Translations under genes and position numbers: made by a program | In this document: piece by piece, positions 46,530 to 58,539 of the stretch | Layout: the number at the start of each line of letters is the position of its first letter | Numbering within the stretch: position 1 is the stretch's first letter | Notes under the pieces: generated by a model | Told to the model about the DNA's origin: nothing | Seen by the model: only the letters and a program-made list of their open reading frames with translations | Databases searched by the model: none | Source of the DNA: Cunninghamia lanceolata | Lineage: Eukaryota > Streptophyta > Pinopsida > Cupressales > Cupressaceae | DNA: 64,000 nt | NCBI GenBank assembly: GCA_027924645.1 | Contig: BSBN01000763.1 | Coordinates: forward strand, 868,001 to 932,000 | Direction of reading: 5' to 3'

Positions 46530-47320
46530 AGCTTTCTTTGACATGTTTTTACCAGTTTTTAGCAAAATCTAGAGATAATCTGGAGCATACTCCCCATCAA
46601 GATGGCACTTTTTTCAATGAAAACTCAAAAAAATACCACCATAATCTTAAGCTCTCTGTTAGCTATCTAACCATATAATTTTTTTCACATTTTGAGTACG
46701 TTAAGGGTTTCATCTTTAATTTCTTTTGTTAGTGTGTCCATTTTTTGTCAAAAACCAGTGTCTAGTATTTTTGACTTTTTTTTAACCATTCATCAAAATT
46801 TGAAATAAGTTACATTTTTAGAAACTAGACTCCATTCTACATGTATTAAAAAGAAAATTGATTTTTGATTAGTTTTCAAAAATTTTAGGGGGGAGCACTC
46901 TCAAATTTTTGTTTTTTTAGGATGTGTCCACTTTGAAAATTACTAAAAAATCAATTATTCATGAAAAAATTATCAGAAAAATCAGGGATAAACTACATGG
47001 TATTAGCTAATTTCTCACTAGAGTGATTATTGAAATACTAAAAAGAAGTTAACATTTTAGGGGGAGTACACTAGATGCTATGTTATGTTTTTTTAAGAAA
47101 AATAGGACCAATTTGTGTGCTCCCCCTTTTTGAACCCCTTAATCTCAACCATTTTTGGAAAAAAATAGTAGTTTAGAAACTAGATTCATAGCACTACGAC
47201 TCTTGTTTTTGTTCCATCTTCAAATTTTGAGTGTAGCTATCTTCAATTTCTCATCCAACATCAATGTTTCTTAATTTCAGAAACAAAGTGGCATCTTAAG
47301 ACCCTATTTTGGTCCCTCAT
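46530..47320. other. AT-rich sequence without recognisable gene
   Basis: Poly-T rich, with GGGGGAGCAC-like and CTCCCCCTTTTTG words, but no element boundary that I can support. Confidence 0.5.
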
Positions 47321-47324
47321 CTTT

Positions 47325-48120
47325 GTGCACTTACCCTTAAGTTCAATGATAGCTTACTTTCATAATAGAGTTTATCCTCAGGGTTCTGTGGAGGATAGTG
47401 GTGTTGGTAAGAATATTTCATGGATGATTTTGGAGTCAAATTTCTATTATGAAGCTGCTATCCTTCATCTAATCAGCCATCATAAGTGTTCAATTGCAAA
47501 CATACTGATGGATTGGAGAGAAATTTTGGTCATGACTTGGATATATTTTGGTTATAGATGGCCCAAATCTCTTGTTTTTTTCCTAAGATTTCAGTTTTGT
47601 TGTGGCTGTCCCATTATAAAATTACTGAAATCAGATTTTCAGGAGATTATTTCAAAATTTTGCAGCCATGAGATTGATCTTTTTGTTGCTTTTAGCTCTT
47701 TGTGGGTAGGTGACAGAAGGGTTCAGTTGAAAAGGACAAATGTTTCAGCTAATATTTCTCTTTTGGATGGTGAAAACTAGGTGATTCGTGGCTGTTCGGA
47801 GTTGCTTTCAGCTTGTGTTCAAGCTGATTTATGTTCTTCCTTGGTGGAACATTTCATATTTTGGTTCCCAGTTAAAATTTTAGGTTTGATAAATTGTATT
47901 GATGATTTGTTGAAGGATGCTAACTCTTGCACTCTCAGGGTTAGTGATGTTACAAATATTTGGGATCCAAAAAGATGTGTGATTGAAAGAATGTTTTAGA
48001 GTTGTAAGTGGACTACCAACTATGCAGTTCACAGATATATCAGAGTAGCACAACAAAAGTGGTGTGGAGCATTCTTGAGGTTGATTTGGGATCCATGTAT
48101 ATTATTGCTAATCATGTAGG
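47325..48120 (+). pseudogene. Unknown ORF immediately upstream of the A 3' LTR
   Basis: One frame runs 47325-47999, interrupted only by a TAG at 47778-47780, and can be followed past another TAG at 47997 toward 48120. It is rich in hydrophobic and aromatic residues and Cys (MTWIYFGYRWPKSLVFFLRF, then LWVGDRRVQLKRTNVSANIS). It ends just before the polypurine tract of A, so it occupies the place of the last ORF of that element. It is neither the integrase end nor an envelope that I recognise: no signal peptide, no clear transmembrane anchor. Probably an extra ORF of element A; function unknown. Confidence 0.5.
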
Positions 48121-48164
48121 TATCTCTATTGGATAGCATGTATTGCTTGAGGAAAAGCAATCTT

Positions 48165-48177
48165 GAGCGGGGAGGAC
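48165..48177 (+). other. Polypurine tract of element A
   Basis: GAGCGGGGAGGAC directly precedes the TGTAATGTTC start of the 3' LTR. It is purine-rich except for two C residues. Confidence 0.8.
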
Positions 48178-48320
48178 TGTAATGTTCCTTTTTTGGTGCA
48201 TAGATTGTTGTGTGCATTATGCTTGTTCCTAGTCTTCTGAAGGCTATCTGACATGTTTGGGAGAATTCCAATGTTCTTGGAGTGGTCGTGGTTCACTCTG
48301 CAGAATAGTTGTGTGTCTCA

Positions 48321-49425
48321 TGTTGGAATTAAGGAACACTAAGAGGGGGGGTGAATCAAGTTCTGCAAAACTTAATATTATGTCCCTTTATTTATTTACC
48401 ACATACATCCAAATGAAATAAGCATGAACATAAGAATAGAAACAACAAGATCATAACGCATGAACACCAGGATTTTTATGTGGAAACTCGGTTAAGGAAA
48501 AACCATGGTAGGGGTTAACCCACAGGAATTTATACTTTGTTAAAAGTATTACAAATGGGAAGGCACATGCCTTCGGGCACACTGCCTAGAGCTCACTGCT
48601 CAAAGGAGGCTCACTGCCTACAAGATCAATTACAAAAGTTCACTAAAATATTTGAACTAAAGAATAGCATCTAACTATGCAAAATTACAGTTCCGATTAA
48701 GCTCAATACACTGACTTTACACACTTCATCTCTCTGCCCTATTCTACTGTTTTGCCATGATCTGAGGCTTAGATCTTTGCTTCGCACTTGATACTCCCAC
48801 ACTTCGCACCTCTCACTTCATATTCATATATCCATGTATCAAAATGCTCACATCCATCGAATATATATATCCGCAACATGAAATTACATCAACTGCAGCC
48901 GCCCTTAAGAAAACTTGGAAACTATTTCAAGAACACTGTTCTATTGGCTGAATCCATGCACAAACATCAATGCAGACCAAAACTTATGTATTCAAGTCAC
49001 CTCACATGTTGGCCAATACCACTGGATCTCATAAATTACTTGACCAACCACTTCTCTTCATCCGCACAAGGATCAAACACCTAGTCGGCCTGTTCTTCAC
49101 CAGACTGAATTGTCTAATCAAAACTTGATACTTAGATGCTTGTAACTTTCAATCCCTTCATCTTTGGAGGCTAAATATTTGGATTTAGGTAGCCCTAACA
49201 TCCCTTAACATACCCTCATATCCAAAACACAATATGATTACCTGTGGAGAAATGCGGACCAAAATGCTAGACCCTGTCATGTGCTCTATTCCTGTCTATC
49301 CAGACTTAGACAAATCTACAATCTGACTTTCGGTATGAATAGATGATACAATGCAGATGTGTAAGATGGATTTAGTTGCCATCAATGACAATATCTGACA
49401 TGCCTAGTAGTGTCTCTTTCCAACA
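48321..49425 (-). mobile_element. 3' LTR of element C
   Basis: The left LTR in plus coordinates. It shares GGGTTAACCCACA and GCACATGCCTTCGGGCACAC with the right LTR and, less exactly, with B. Confidence 0.88.
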
Positions 49426-49440
49426 ATCTCCCCCTTTGGT
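49426..49440 (-). other. Polypurine tract of element C
   Basis: The minus strand reads ACCAAAGGGGGAGAT immediately before the LTR start TGTTGGAAAGAG. Confidence 0.85.
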
Positions 49441-49677
49441 ATTGATGGCAACACTTAGTGAAAAATGACTAAGTGTTAGAACAACTCCCCCTTACTATGT
49501 GCAGTTGTGATTTCCAATGCTCTCCCTTTGATGAATTCCTCATTTTTAACTGCTTTTCCTCTCCCCCTTTGACATCAATGGCAAAGGATGGGATCCGCAT
49601 ATCAAAATCCATACAAAAATTTCATGTACATGGGTCAAAACTCTAAGTATATACTTCCGCATATGAACACACAGTCC

Positions 49678-52600
49678 TTAAGCCTTGTTCATCAGCAAAA
49701 AGATATCACCAAAAATGTTTTTCAACCATGACAATTCACTATCCCAGTTCTTCTTTATGCTGCCCAAAATGGATATATGCCCACTGAACAAAAATGCCTG
49801 TGATTCTGCCTTTTGAAGATCAGTAGGATCACTAGTAGCAGCACCAGCTTGGGATTTTGCCAATATATCATACATAGTCTCTAACTTAGGGGAAATTAGT
49901 CCCCGGAGGTCATCCAATCTACCTAAAACTTTAACCTTTTCCTTCTCCAAATTACTCAATTCATTTTGCAAACTGACTACTTGACATTCTTTAGTTGTTA
50001 CAGACTCATTTAAAGGACTATATGACTGAGAGATATTAGACAAATTAAGCTCTAAGTCCTTAATCTTCTTCTCAATATCTTCAACAACTTTGGACTGATT
50101 TAGGCAAAACTTATAAATCTCTGCACCTTCAGAAAGAGCATTTTGAATACTCTTTACACTAGTGTCAAGCATTGATCTATCATAGACAATTATTTTCCTT
50201 ATTTCAACAAATCTCTTCTCATTCTATTCATTTTTGACTTTAACTTCTGCTGACTTCTCAAAAGTTTCAAAATGAGTACTTACAAAGTTTATCAGACTCT
50301 TCAACTAATCAGAGGGAGATACTGACGAGTCCTTCTAAAAAGTAGGCATGATTTTCTCCAAAATCCTAGATGCAAGGCCAAGCAACTCGCTATCTTCTAT
50401 ATGGGACTTCAAAATTTCCTCTCTAGCCTTAGCTTGTGCAATAGATGCCAACTTTATCTTCTGTACTGGTGATAATGTATCAAAATTGATCGGTGCTTGT
50501 ATTATATCCTGATCTTCTACAATTTGTTTATCTGTCTCTAAAATTTCTTTCACTGCTTTTGCAGTGTCTCTTGCCCAAAAAGATGTTTCAGATTTATGTT
50601 CTTCAGGGCCTCCATCTTCTCCCTTTTCGGAGTCAACCACAATGTTCTGCTCATCATTTTCATTCTTTTTCTCTACTTCTGCCTTCTCTGCATCATCATC
50701 AGAGGCATCCTTGCTTTTATCTATATTAGAAATATCTTTTGCATTCTTTTCCGTAGGATTTTGTGTATCCTCAGCAGCAACATTTTCATCATTTTTATCA
50801 AATTCTTCAACATTCGGAATAGAGGAATCAATTACATCATCAGTTTCTTCTTCAACAGTGGGAAGATTATGCCTTTTTAATGCCTTCAGAAGAATCTCCT
50901 GAGTATCTTCAACTACCTTATGAATTTCACCCAGCATGAGATTATTCATTCTGAACTTACTCTTGAAGTCCTATTTCACTTCTTTGAATATTAGGTTCAT
51001 TTGCTCTGGAGTAATTTGAGGACATAATTTTATTAGCACATGCTCCCGAAGCTTAATATCTTTAACTTTTGCCAAACTTTCTGGAATTTCAGAAGTTATT
51101 TCAAATAAAGTCTTGTTATAGATATTCAAGTATTTGACTGTTGCTTCCTCCAAAACTCTCTTATCAACATCACTGTAATGATCATAAAATTTAGTCATTG
51201 GTTTTAAGTTTCCATCTATAGTGATTGACTTAATGATGTCTTCCACAGAAAGAGTAGGCTTCTCAACATAAGCCTCTGACTTATGCCTTTTACTTGACCT
51301 TTTGCTTATGGAGGGATTCTCCTTAGACACTTTAGCATCTTTAGTGCCTGAGGCCTTCAACTCTTTAACCTCATCATCTGAATCAGTTTCTTCTTCATCC
51401 TCCTTCTCCATACTGACATATGTTCTTTTGCTCTTTACCTTTGTCCTTTTTCTTTCCTTACCAGTAGATTTTTTTGTAGTAGGAGAAGGTGATGCACCGG
51501 AGGTTGAACTAGAACTCCTAGTAGTCCTTGACTTAGAGGGGGTTTCTATTGGAACACTTCCTTGTTGCCTGTCTTGCTTCTCCTTCTCATCTTTCTCTAT
51601 CCTTTCCCTATTTAGTCTCATAGCTTCTTTTGTTATGCCAATGCTTTCTGCATACATTTCAACTTGCCTTTGAATCTTTCTCTTAGATTCAGGTTTCCGG
51701 AGCTCAACATGCAGTTTCACACTGAGTTCACCATATGTCCCAAATCTTTCAACTGTGGTGTCCTTTGGTTTACTCAGAAGGTGTTGAGCATACATATCCA
51801 ATACTTGCTCATCAACTTAATACCCCATGGGCATGATCCACACAGTTCTTGGTTCAACTGCTTCCATTAAACACTGATCTGTATCCACCATAAAACAGAC
51901 TATATCCTTGTATTTTTCAATCATAGATTTAGGGATTCTTTCCCTTGAGTGCATTATATTCTAAAAGTTCTTGAAATATCCCCAGATGGCAGTCCTTTGG
52001 GCATTGGAGTCACCAATATTGTTTAAGTGCTCTCTTATTTGAATGGCAACAGGCTTATCACTAGTCCAACACATGCTTTTCTTTCTAGGTAACTCATTCA
52101 TAAAATAGAAGAACAAACACAATACCAATGTACCATACTTGAATGTATTCTTCTTGACCTTTTTGATCTTGTTCAGGCTCTCCATTAACTGGTTTTACAG
52201 CAGCTCACATAGGTCATAGTCAGAATTTTCTCTCAAAATCTGATAAGCTGCATAGATAGCTGTACTAGATACATAATTCTCACCGCTGGAATGATATATC
52301 TTGTATCTAATCACCATTGATGCAAATTTGACATCCGGATCAGTGATGTCATTTATTGTCATTGCCCTTTTGTCAAACCTTGAATCGGTAACATCAGTTA
52401 CAATTTGATTCTTTACTAACTTCAACATTGGCAGTCCACCGGATGAGTTCAATCCTGTTATAGCTTGGATAACATCTTTGGTGATCTTGAAGGGTTTCAT
52501 CAACCACATGAATTCAACATGCATCCGACTCAGTACATACCGGACCCACTCATCTTCACCGAAGAACGGGAACCCAATAACCTGAATGAGATGTTTGACT

Positions 52601-52938
52601 TGCAGCGCCTTATATTCAGGTTTAAGACCATGAATCTCATTCCTCAGATGATTCTTGAACAAATCTACTAAGTTTGAATCCCTAAACGCATCTATGCTAG
52701 CATGAATATAAGCCCTAATATCTTCAACGTGCAACACTCCATGCAAAACATTAGAAAATGCACCTAACGTATTGACCTCTATAGATTTGTGTGGATGCTT
52801 TTTGAATTTAGGTCGGGCCCTTTTGGTGATGTCAACAACCAATGGAGTAGCCATATCAAAGATTGTAAATTCAAAGATCTCTACAGAGAATACCTTGTTT
52901 CGTCGGTTAGGGTTAGCTGTTGAATTCACTTTTCGCAC
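49678..52938 (-). pseudogene. Element C giant second ORF, about 1,060 codons, unknown function
   Basis: One reading frame spans the whole interval without a single frameshift, broken only by stops at 52195 (TAA), 51961 (TAG), 51817 (TAA), 50971, 50335, 50305 and 50224 (all TAG). The likely start is MATPLVVDITKRARPKFKKH (ATG at 52852-52854), kept in element B. The N-terminal 350 residues look globular (KPFKITKDVIQAITGLNSSG, DKRAMTINDITDPDVKF). Then come a Lys/Ser/Thr-rich basic stretch that could be a nuclear signal (KERKRTKVKSKR), a conserved SDVDKRVLEEATVKYLNIYN block, an acidic Glu/Asp/Lys/Asn region, and a C-terminal coiled coil (VEDIEKKIKDLELNLSNISQ). No polymerase, protease or integrase motif is present. 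It follows the Gag ORF where pol would be. Confidence 0.8.
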
Positions 52939-53275
52939 TCCAAATCCTTGAAGTTTCAGCTCAAATGCTGCTTGTTCTCTTTGAATGCAAAGTGATTCAA
53001 ATGTTGAGTAAATTACCTTTTATGCTCCACAAAACCTAATTCGCCATTGTAATAAATGCTTTGCCCTAATACATCTGGTTACTCTATTTCTAAGTACATG
53101 TCAACTTTAATTGCTCCGCAATCGATCACTTTAGGTTCTTTTCTTCCAGAAATTGCTTCAATAGATATACAATAGGCTTCTTTAACTTTATTCATCGTGC
53201 TAGATTTAGGCACCCACTTACTGGCAGGGGGAATTAGATTTTCAATGCATCTCCCCCTAAGCTAGGGCTCATGAA

Positions 53276-54491
53276 TCAATTCTTGGAGGAATTATCAACA
53301 CTGGATTCCGGTGCGGACCCATCACTATCATTCATTACACTTTTCTTCACCCATGTTTTGTTCATTTCATTATGGATCTTATTCACATCTACGTTGTTCT
53401 TGCACATGTCCAACTTCTGCTTTGTTTTTCCTTTGCCTGCTTGTGAGTTCTCCTTTTTACTTCTACAAAATTTAGCAATATGTCTAAATTTGTTGCAGTT
53501 GAAACACACAATCTTTTTCTTCTAACAATTACATGTTGGAGTAGGTTTAGATTTGCATTGCATTGAAATATGCCCAAACTTATTGCAAGTAAAACATCTT
53601 CCATTGAACACTTGTTTGTTCTTAGGAGGATTTCTTGATCCACTTCTGTATTCCTCAACCTTATGACCTATGTTTTTGCAATTAAAGCATTGACCGGAGA
53701 AAGATGATGCATTTTGATTTACTTTAATTCTGCATTAATTAGCTCTATGACCATACTTATTGCATTTGAAACAATTGCCATTGAAAGATGGATACCTTTG
53801 AGCATTAGGTTGTCTTACTAGAGGTCTTCTAGGATTCCTTCTTTGATTTCTTGCTTCAATATTTCTTTGACTGGATCCAAAGATTTCACATTTCTCAAAT
53901 CCCAGACCATGCTTATCATCTGTCTTCTTTTGACTATCAAGCAACACCTCAAGTTTAGCTGAGCTTATCTTGAATTTCTCTTTATATTCATTTGCAACTT
54001 CTAGGTCATGTTTGAGAATGACAATTTGTCTTTCAAGTTGATCTTCATTATCCCTAGTTTCTTGTAGATCAAATTCTAGATGACCAATTATTCTGTCCAA
54101 TCTGCAACACTCTTCTATTCTTTCTTTAGAGATTGATTCAATTTTTCTTCAATCTTTTTCCTTTCCTCAATTTCCTTGGTTAGCCTCATCACTCCAGATT
54201 CCATCTCATGTTTTAGGACAACAATTTCTTTTGCTAGCTTCTCATATTCCTTTGTTTTCTCCTTCAGGCCCTCATCCATGCCATTGTCTTCATTTTGATT
54301 TGCTAGCTGATGAAGTAGCTCCTTCCTCTTTCCATTAGATTTGCTCAGTTGTTTTTTAAGGTCTTAATGAAATCTTCAACATCTTTAAGGTTCTCTTGCA
54401 GATCTCTAATTTCTACTTTGGACAGATCAAAATCTTCTAAGGCTACTTGAAGTTGTTGATTGATACCATCAGAATGCTTGAATGAACCCAT
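53276..54491 (-). pseudogene. Element C Gag-like ORF: coiled coil plus CCHC knuckles
   Basis: ATG at 54489-54491 (MGSFKHSDGINQQLQVALED) about 56 bases after the primer-binding site. After 48 codons the frame ends at a TGA (54345-54347) just past AAAAAAC. The -1 frame continues the coiled coil (KEKTKEYEKLAKEIVVLKHE), with one more small frame change near 54130. After a basic region come knuckles CFKCNKYGHRAN (a stop replaces the next residue), CFNCKNIGHKVEEY (last Cys lost), CFTCNKFGHISMQC and CFNCNKFRHIAKFC. Internal stops are TAA at 53735 and TAG at 53522. It is the RNA-binding structural protein of the family, now dead in this copy. Confidence 0.85.
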
Positions 54492-54546
54492 TGAAAACAC
54501 CTTCCTAGATCTTCCTCAAGCTATTAAACTTCTTCTAAGGAACTTG

Positions 54547-54558
54547 GCTCTGATACCA
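54547..54558 (-). other. Primer-binding site of element C (initiator tRNA-Met)
   Basis: The minus strand reads TGGTATCAGAGC, a perfect match, two bases inside the right LTR. Confidence 0.92.
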
Positions 54559-54560
54559 AT

Positions 54561-55665
54561 TGTTGGAATTAAGGAACACTGAGAGGGGGGGGGCGAATCG
54601 GTGTTCTGCAAAACTTAATATTATGCCCCTTTATTTATTTACCACATACATCCAAAAGAAAGAAGCATGAACATAAGAATAGAAACAACAAGATCATAAC
54701 ACATGAACACCAAGATTTTTACGTGGAAACCCGATTAAGGGAAAACCACGGTGGGGGTTAACCCACAAGAATTTATACTCTGTTAAAAGTATTACAAATG
54801 GGAAGGCACATGCCTTTGGGCACACTGCCCAGAGCTCACTGCTCAAAGGAGGCTCACTACCTACAAGATCAATTACAAAAGTTCACTAAAATATTTGAAC
54901 TGAAGAATAGCATCTAACTATGCAAAATTACAGTTATGGTTAAGCTCAATACATTGACTTTACACACTTCATCTCTCTTTGCCCTGTTCTACTATTCTAC
55001 CATGATCCAAGGCTCAGATCTCTGCTTTGCACTTAACACTCCAACACTTTGCACCTCTCACTTCATATTCGTACATCCATGCATCAAAATGATTGCATCT
55101 ATTGAATATATATCCGCAACATGAAATTACATCAGCTGCAGTTGGCCTTAAGAGAACTTGGAAACTATTTCAAGAACACTGTTCTGTCAGCTGAATCCAT
55201 GTACAAACATCAATGCGGACCAAAACTTATGTATCCAAGTCACCTCACATGTCGGCCAATACCAATGGATCTCATAAATTACTCGACCAACCACTTCTCT
55301 TCAGCCGCACAGGGATGAAACACCTAGTCGGCCTGTTCTTCACCGGACTGAACTGTCTAATCAAAACCTGATACTTAGATGCATGTAACTTTCAATCCCT
55401 TCATCTCTAGAGGTTAAATCTTTTGATTTAGGTAGCCCTGACATCCCTTAACATACCCTTAGATCTGAAACACAATATGATTACCTATGGAGAAATGTAG
55501 ACCAAAATGTTGGACCCTGTCATGTGCTCTGTTCTTGTCTATTCAGACTCAGACAAATCTGCAATCTAACTTTTAGTATGAACAGATGATACAATGCAGA
55601 TGTGTAAGATGGATTTAGTTGCCATCAATAACATCTGACATGCCTAGTAGTGTCTCTTTCCAACC
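54561..55665 (-). mobile_element. 5' LTR of element C
   Basis: The right LTR in plus coordinates. A G-run follows AACACTGAGA near its inner end, one or two bases longer than in the partner. The outermost base is C where A is expected. Confidence 0.88.
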
Positions 55666-57870
55666 TCTCAAGTCTTTGATTTCACTAAGGGATGCTCAAA
55701 GTTGTTTAATTAGTGCATTTCTATTGCTTTATATGGCTTTGGACCATTATTCAGATAATTAATTAATATTTCACTAAAGTTGCCTAAGGTTATGTTTAAT
55801 TATAGCAACTTAGTGTAATATTAATTATTAAAATGGGTTTCCTTCTAGAAATGGACTTATTTTCTATGGAATTGAGCTCAGTGGATGTCCAAGGTTACAG
55901 TGATGAATTCAGAAGTTTGATCGGGCTCCTGAATTGCTCTCCAAGATTCTTGGAGGAGTCATCCATTTTTGGAAAATCACCTGAAAGACATCGTTTTGCA
56001 TCCCAAACCCTACAGAGCATATTGGTTCAATTTATTTGGCAGTTGGATGAAGTTTGGGATTTTCAGCAAAAAGTAAAATTTAATGAGCTATTTTAATTAT
56101 TATTTTCACTTAAGTTCCTAAGGGTGAAAATAATTAAAAAGTAATTAAGTGTTATAGCTCATTGGAAAAGGGAAAATATATTCTTTTATTTAGGCACTTA
56201 AAAGTGAACACTTAAGTGGAGAAAAAAAAATATTTAAGTTGGAGGGAATAGCTTATTATTTTCAAGAAATAATTCATTTCTTTTGTAACTCCTAAAGTGC
56301 CTTTATAAAGAGAATGGGAGCTCATTTGGGAGGGCTTTTGGTTTTGATATTGGTACTTTGCTTGATTGAACCTGAGTGTTCTTCCATTTTTCCTTCTTGA
56401 GGATGAAAACCCTCTTGGAGATGATCAGTTTCGGTGGCGAGAGATCCACCCTAGCTGGTAATGGTGGTTTCACATAGAAATCATATTGTGTTATCATGGA
56501 GTTTGTGGTATTTTGATTAGATGCTAATGATTTTTGGATTAGATTATTTTGGGATTGATTTTTGGTTGAGTTATTGATGAATTTTAGAAGTTTTTCTTTT
56601 ACCCTTGCTAGCCGTACATCCATGGCTGTACCATGCAGAGGGGTCGATGTTGTTTGGAATGGTTGATGAAAGATTTTGGATACTGATGATGTTGAATATC
56701 ATTCCTATGACTAGGTGCTAATCTTTGAAGTTATGGAATTATTTTTGATGTTGTTATTCCTGTGCTACAACAAAGCCGTAAATATTAGGTTTGTCATACC
56801 TTCTCAACAATCAAAGATCCCAAAGGCAATTTAAACTTGCGATTTTATGGCTGATGTCATCCTTGTTGTTGGCGCCTAAAGGACCATTGAACAGTGATTA
56901 GTAAATATATGTGTTATGGTGTATATTTTGAAACCTCATGGAATCTAAGCCTCAGTGGGCCATCCGTACATATGCATGTGACAATCAACTTTTGTGGAAA
57001 GTTTACTTTATTATAGGGATTGGTGCATTTTAGTTCAGTATTACCTGACTGGAGCGATCAACTCAGTCTTATTCTAAGCACTGCTTGCAACCTTTAATAT
57101 TAGAGACCAGCTATACCTTATAGGCAGTCCATGCAACAGTTAAGAAGAGTGTTTTTCCAGCACTAACATTGGACAACAATAGGGGTTTCCATTGAACAAT
57201 GTTAAGGTGATATTTGTTCTGATTATCTGATATTTCTTTCATGATTATTAGTCATCAATGATATGGCATGTTCAATATTAATGGTAGATGGGTTTTGGGT
57301 TTGATATGAAGAAGTTTAAGTGCTGATTTGAATGACTATAATCCTTAGAACAACTATAGTAGTGCCTCTTCTGCATATTATCAGCTGGGCATGATTACTT
57401 TATTGTGATTATTTTCATTGATGCTTGTTACAGGTTGTGTCCATGATATCTATGGTGCTGATATGATGATCTAATTGTTATTTCTGTATAGTGTTGTATC
57501 TTGTTTATTTATTTTTAGTCATCTATTTATTGTTGCAAACACTTTGTAACCCCTGGATGGTTTACCACCAGTGTGGAGGAATAAACATTTCTATCTTTAA
57601 TCACCCATTGAATAAGTGGAGTACCCCCACTGGACAAGTGGATGCTTGCTAAAAAGCAGATGCCTGCTATTTAGCGGATGGATTGTATTTAATTTCATTT
57701 GCAAAGTTTTTTTTGGTAGGCCAAAGCACTATATGCTCTCACCTCGCCCATCTTGGGAACTTGGTGATTAGAAGTGTCGAGGTAATCTATTAGTTGCATA
57801 CATTGTTGTGCTAACCTAGCTATGATCTCATTGTATAAAATTGAATTTTTTTTTGGGGGAGCATATTATA

Positions 57871-58325
57871 GTCTCTATCTACTCCCCCTTCTCTCTCTCC
57901 ATCTCTCCCTCTCAATCTATATCTCTCTATCTCCACCTCTCTATGTCTCTATCTACTCTTCCTCTATCTCCCAATCTCTCTATCCTCCCTCTCTCTCTAT
58001 CTGTCCCTCTCTATTTCCCCCTTCATCCCTCTCCATAACTCTCTATCTCTCTATCTCCCTCTCCCTCTTGCTACTCTCTCTCTCTCTCTCTATATATATA
58101 TAATAAATATCTCAATCTCCCCCCATCTATCTTTATATATCTCTTAATCTCCCCCCTCTCTCTCAATCTCTCCCTCCCTCTATCTATATATCTCAATCTC
58201 CCCCCATCTATGTATTTATCTAATCTCCCTCTTCCCCATCTCTCTGTATCTCTCCCTATCTCTCCCCCTCTATCTCTCTATCTCTCCCTCCCTCTATCTA
58301 TTTATCTCTCCCTCTCTCTATCTAG
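57871..58325. repeat. Pyrimidine-rich CT/CCCTCT low-complexity tract
   Basis: Degenerate CTCTATCTCTCCCTC repeats directly after the end of element A. It probably continues the microsatellite seen at 8463-8586, into which A inserted. The frames across it are not genes. Confidence 0.85.
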
Positions 58326-58539
58326 TGCTTTGTTGACTATATAACGAAATAATATACATAATTTTTGCACATTTATAAGTAACAATAATAAAAATCTAAG
58401 TCAAACTTTCCAATTTTAAACAAAATGATTTACAATTTAGTGAAAACAATAATATCAATTGAATGTGACTAAAGTTAAAAGTCCAACCAAATATTAAATT
58501 CAAACTTTCTAATTCTAAGTAAAAGTCATGTTTTATATA

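Larger units (their letters stand above)
48321..55665 (-). mobile_element. Element C: non-autonomous LTR retrotransposon, minus strand, sister of B
   Basis: LTRs 48321-49425 and 54561-55665 are both 1105 bp. They start TGTTGGAATT and end CCAACA (left) or CCAACC (right). A perfect 5-base duplication TCTCA flanks the element, and the empty site is visible at 8725-8729. Internal order, read leftward: primer-binding site, Gag-like coiled-coil/CCHC ORF, giant second ORF, polypurine tract. No RT or integrase motif occurs anywhere. Internal proteins are clearly homologous to those of element B, while most of the LTR U3 is different. Confidence 0.93.
48178..57870 (+). mobile_element. 3' LTR of element A, split by element C
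   Basis: 48178-48320 matches 8587-8729, and 55671-57870 matches 8730-10916. Together they give about 2.34 kb, ending GCATATTATA. The break is at TCTCA, duplicated at 48316-48320 and 55666-55670 around element C. TATAAA is kept at 56304-56309. The divergence from the 5' LTR is visibly larger than between the two LTRs of C or D, so A is the oldest of the three. Confidence 0.85.

Noticed and set aside
47325..47999. Envelope gene of element A
   Set aside because: The position fits, but I see no signal peptide, fusion peptide or clear membrane anchor, so I left it as an unknown ORF.
57822..58103. Two overlapping Ser/Leu/Ile-rich frames
   Set aside because: They lie in pyrimidine-rich low-complexity DNA after the end of element A.
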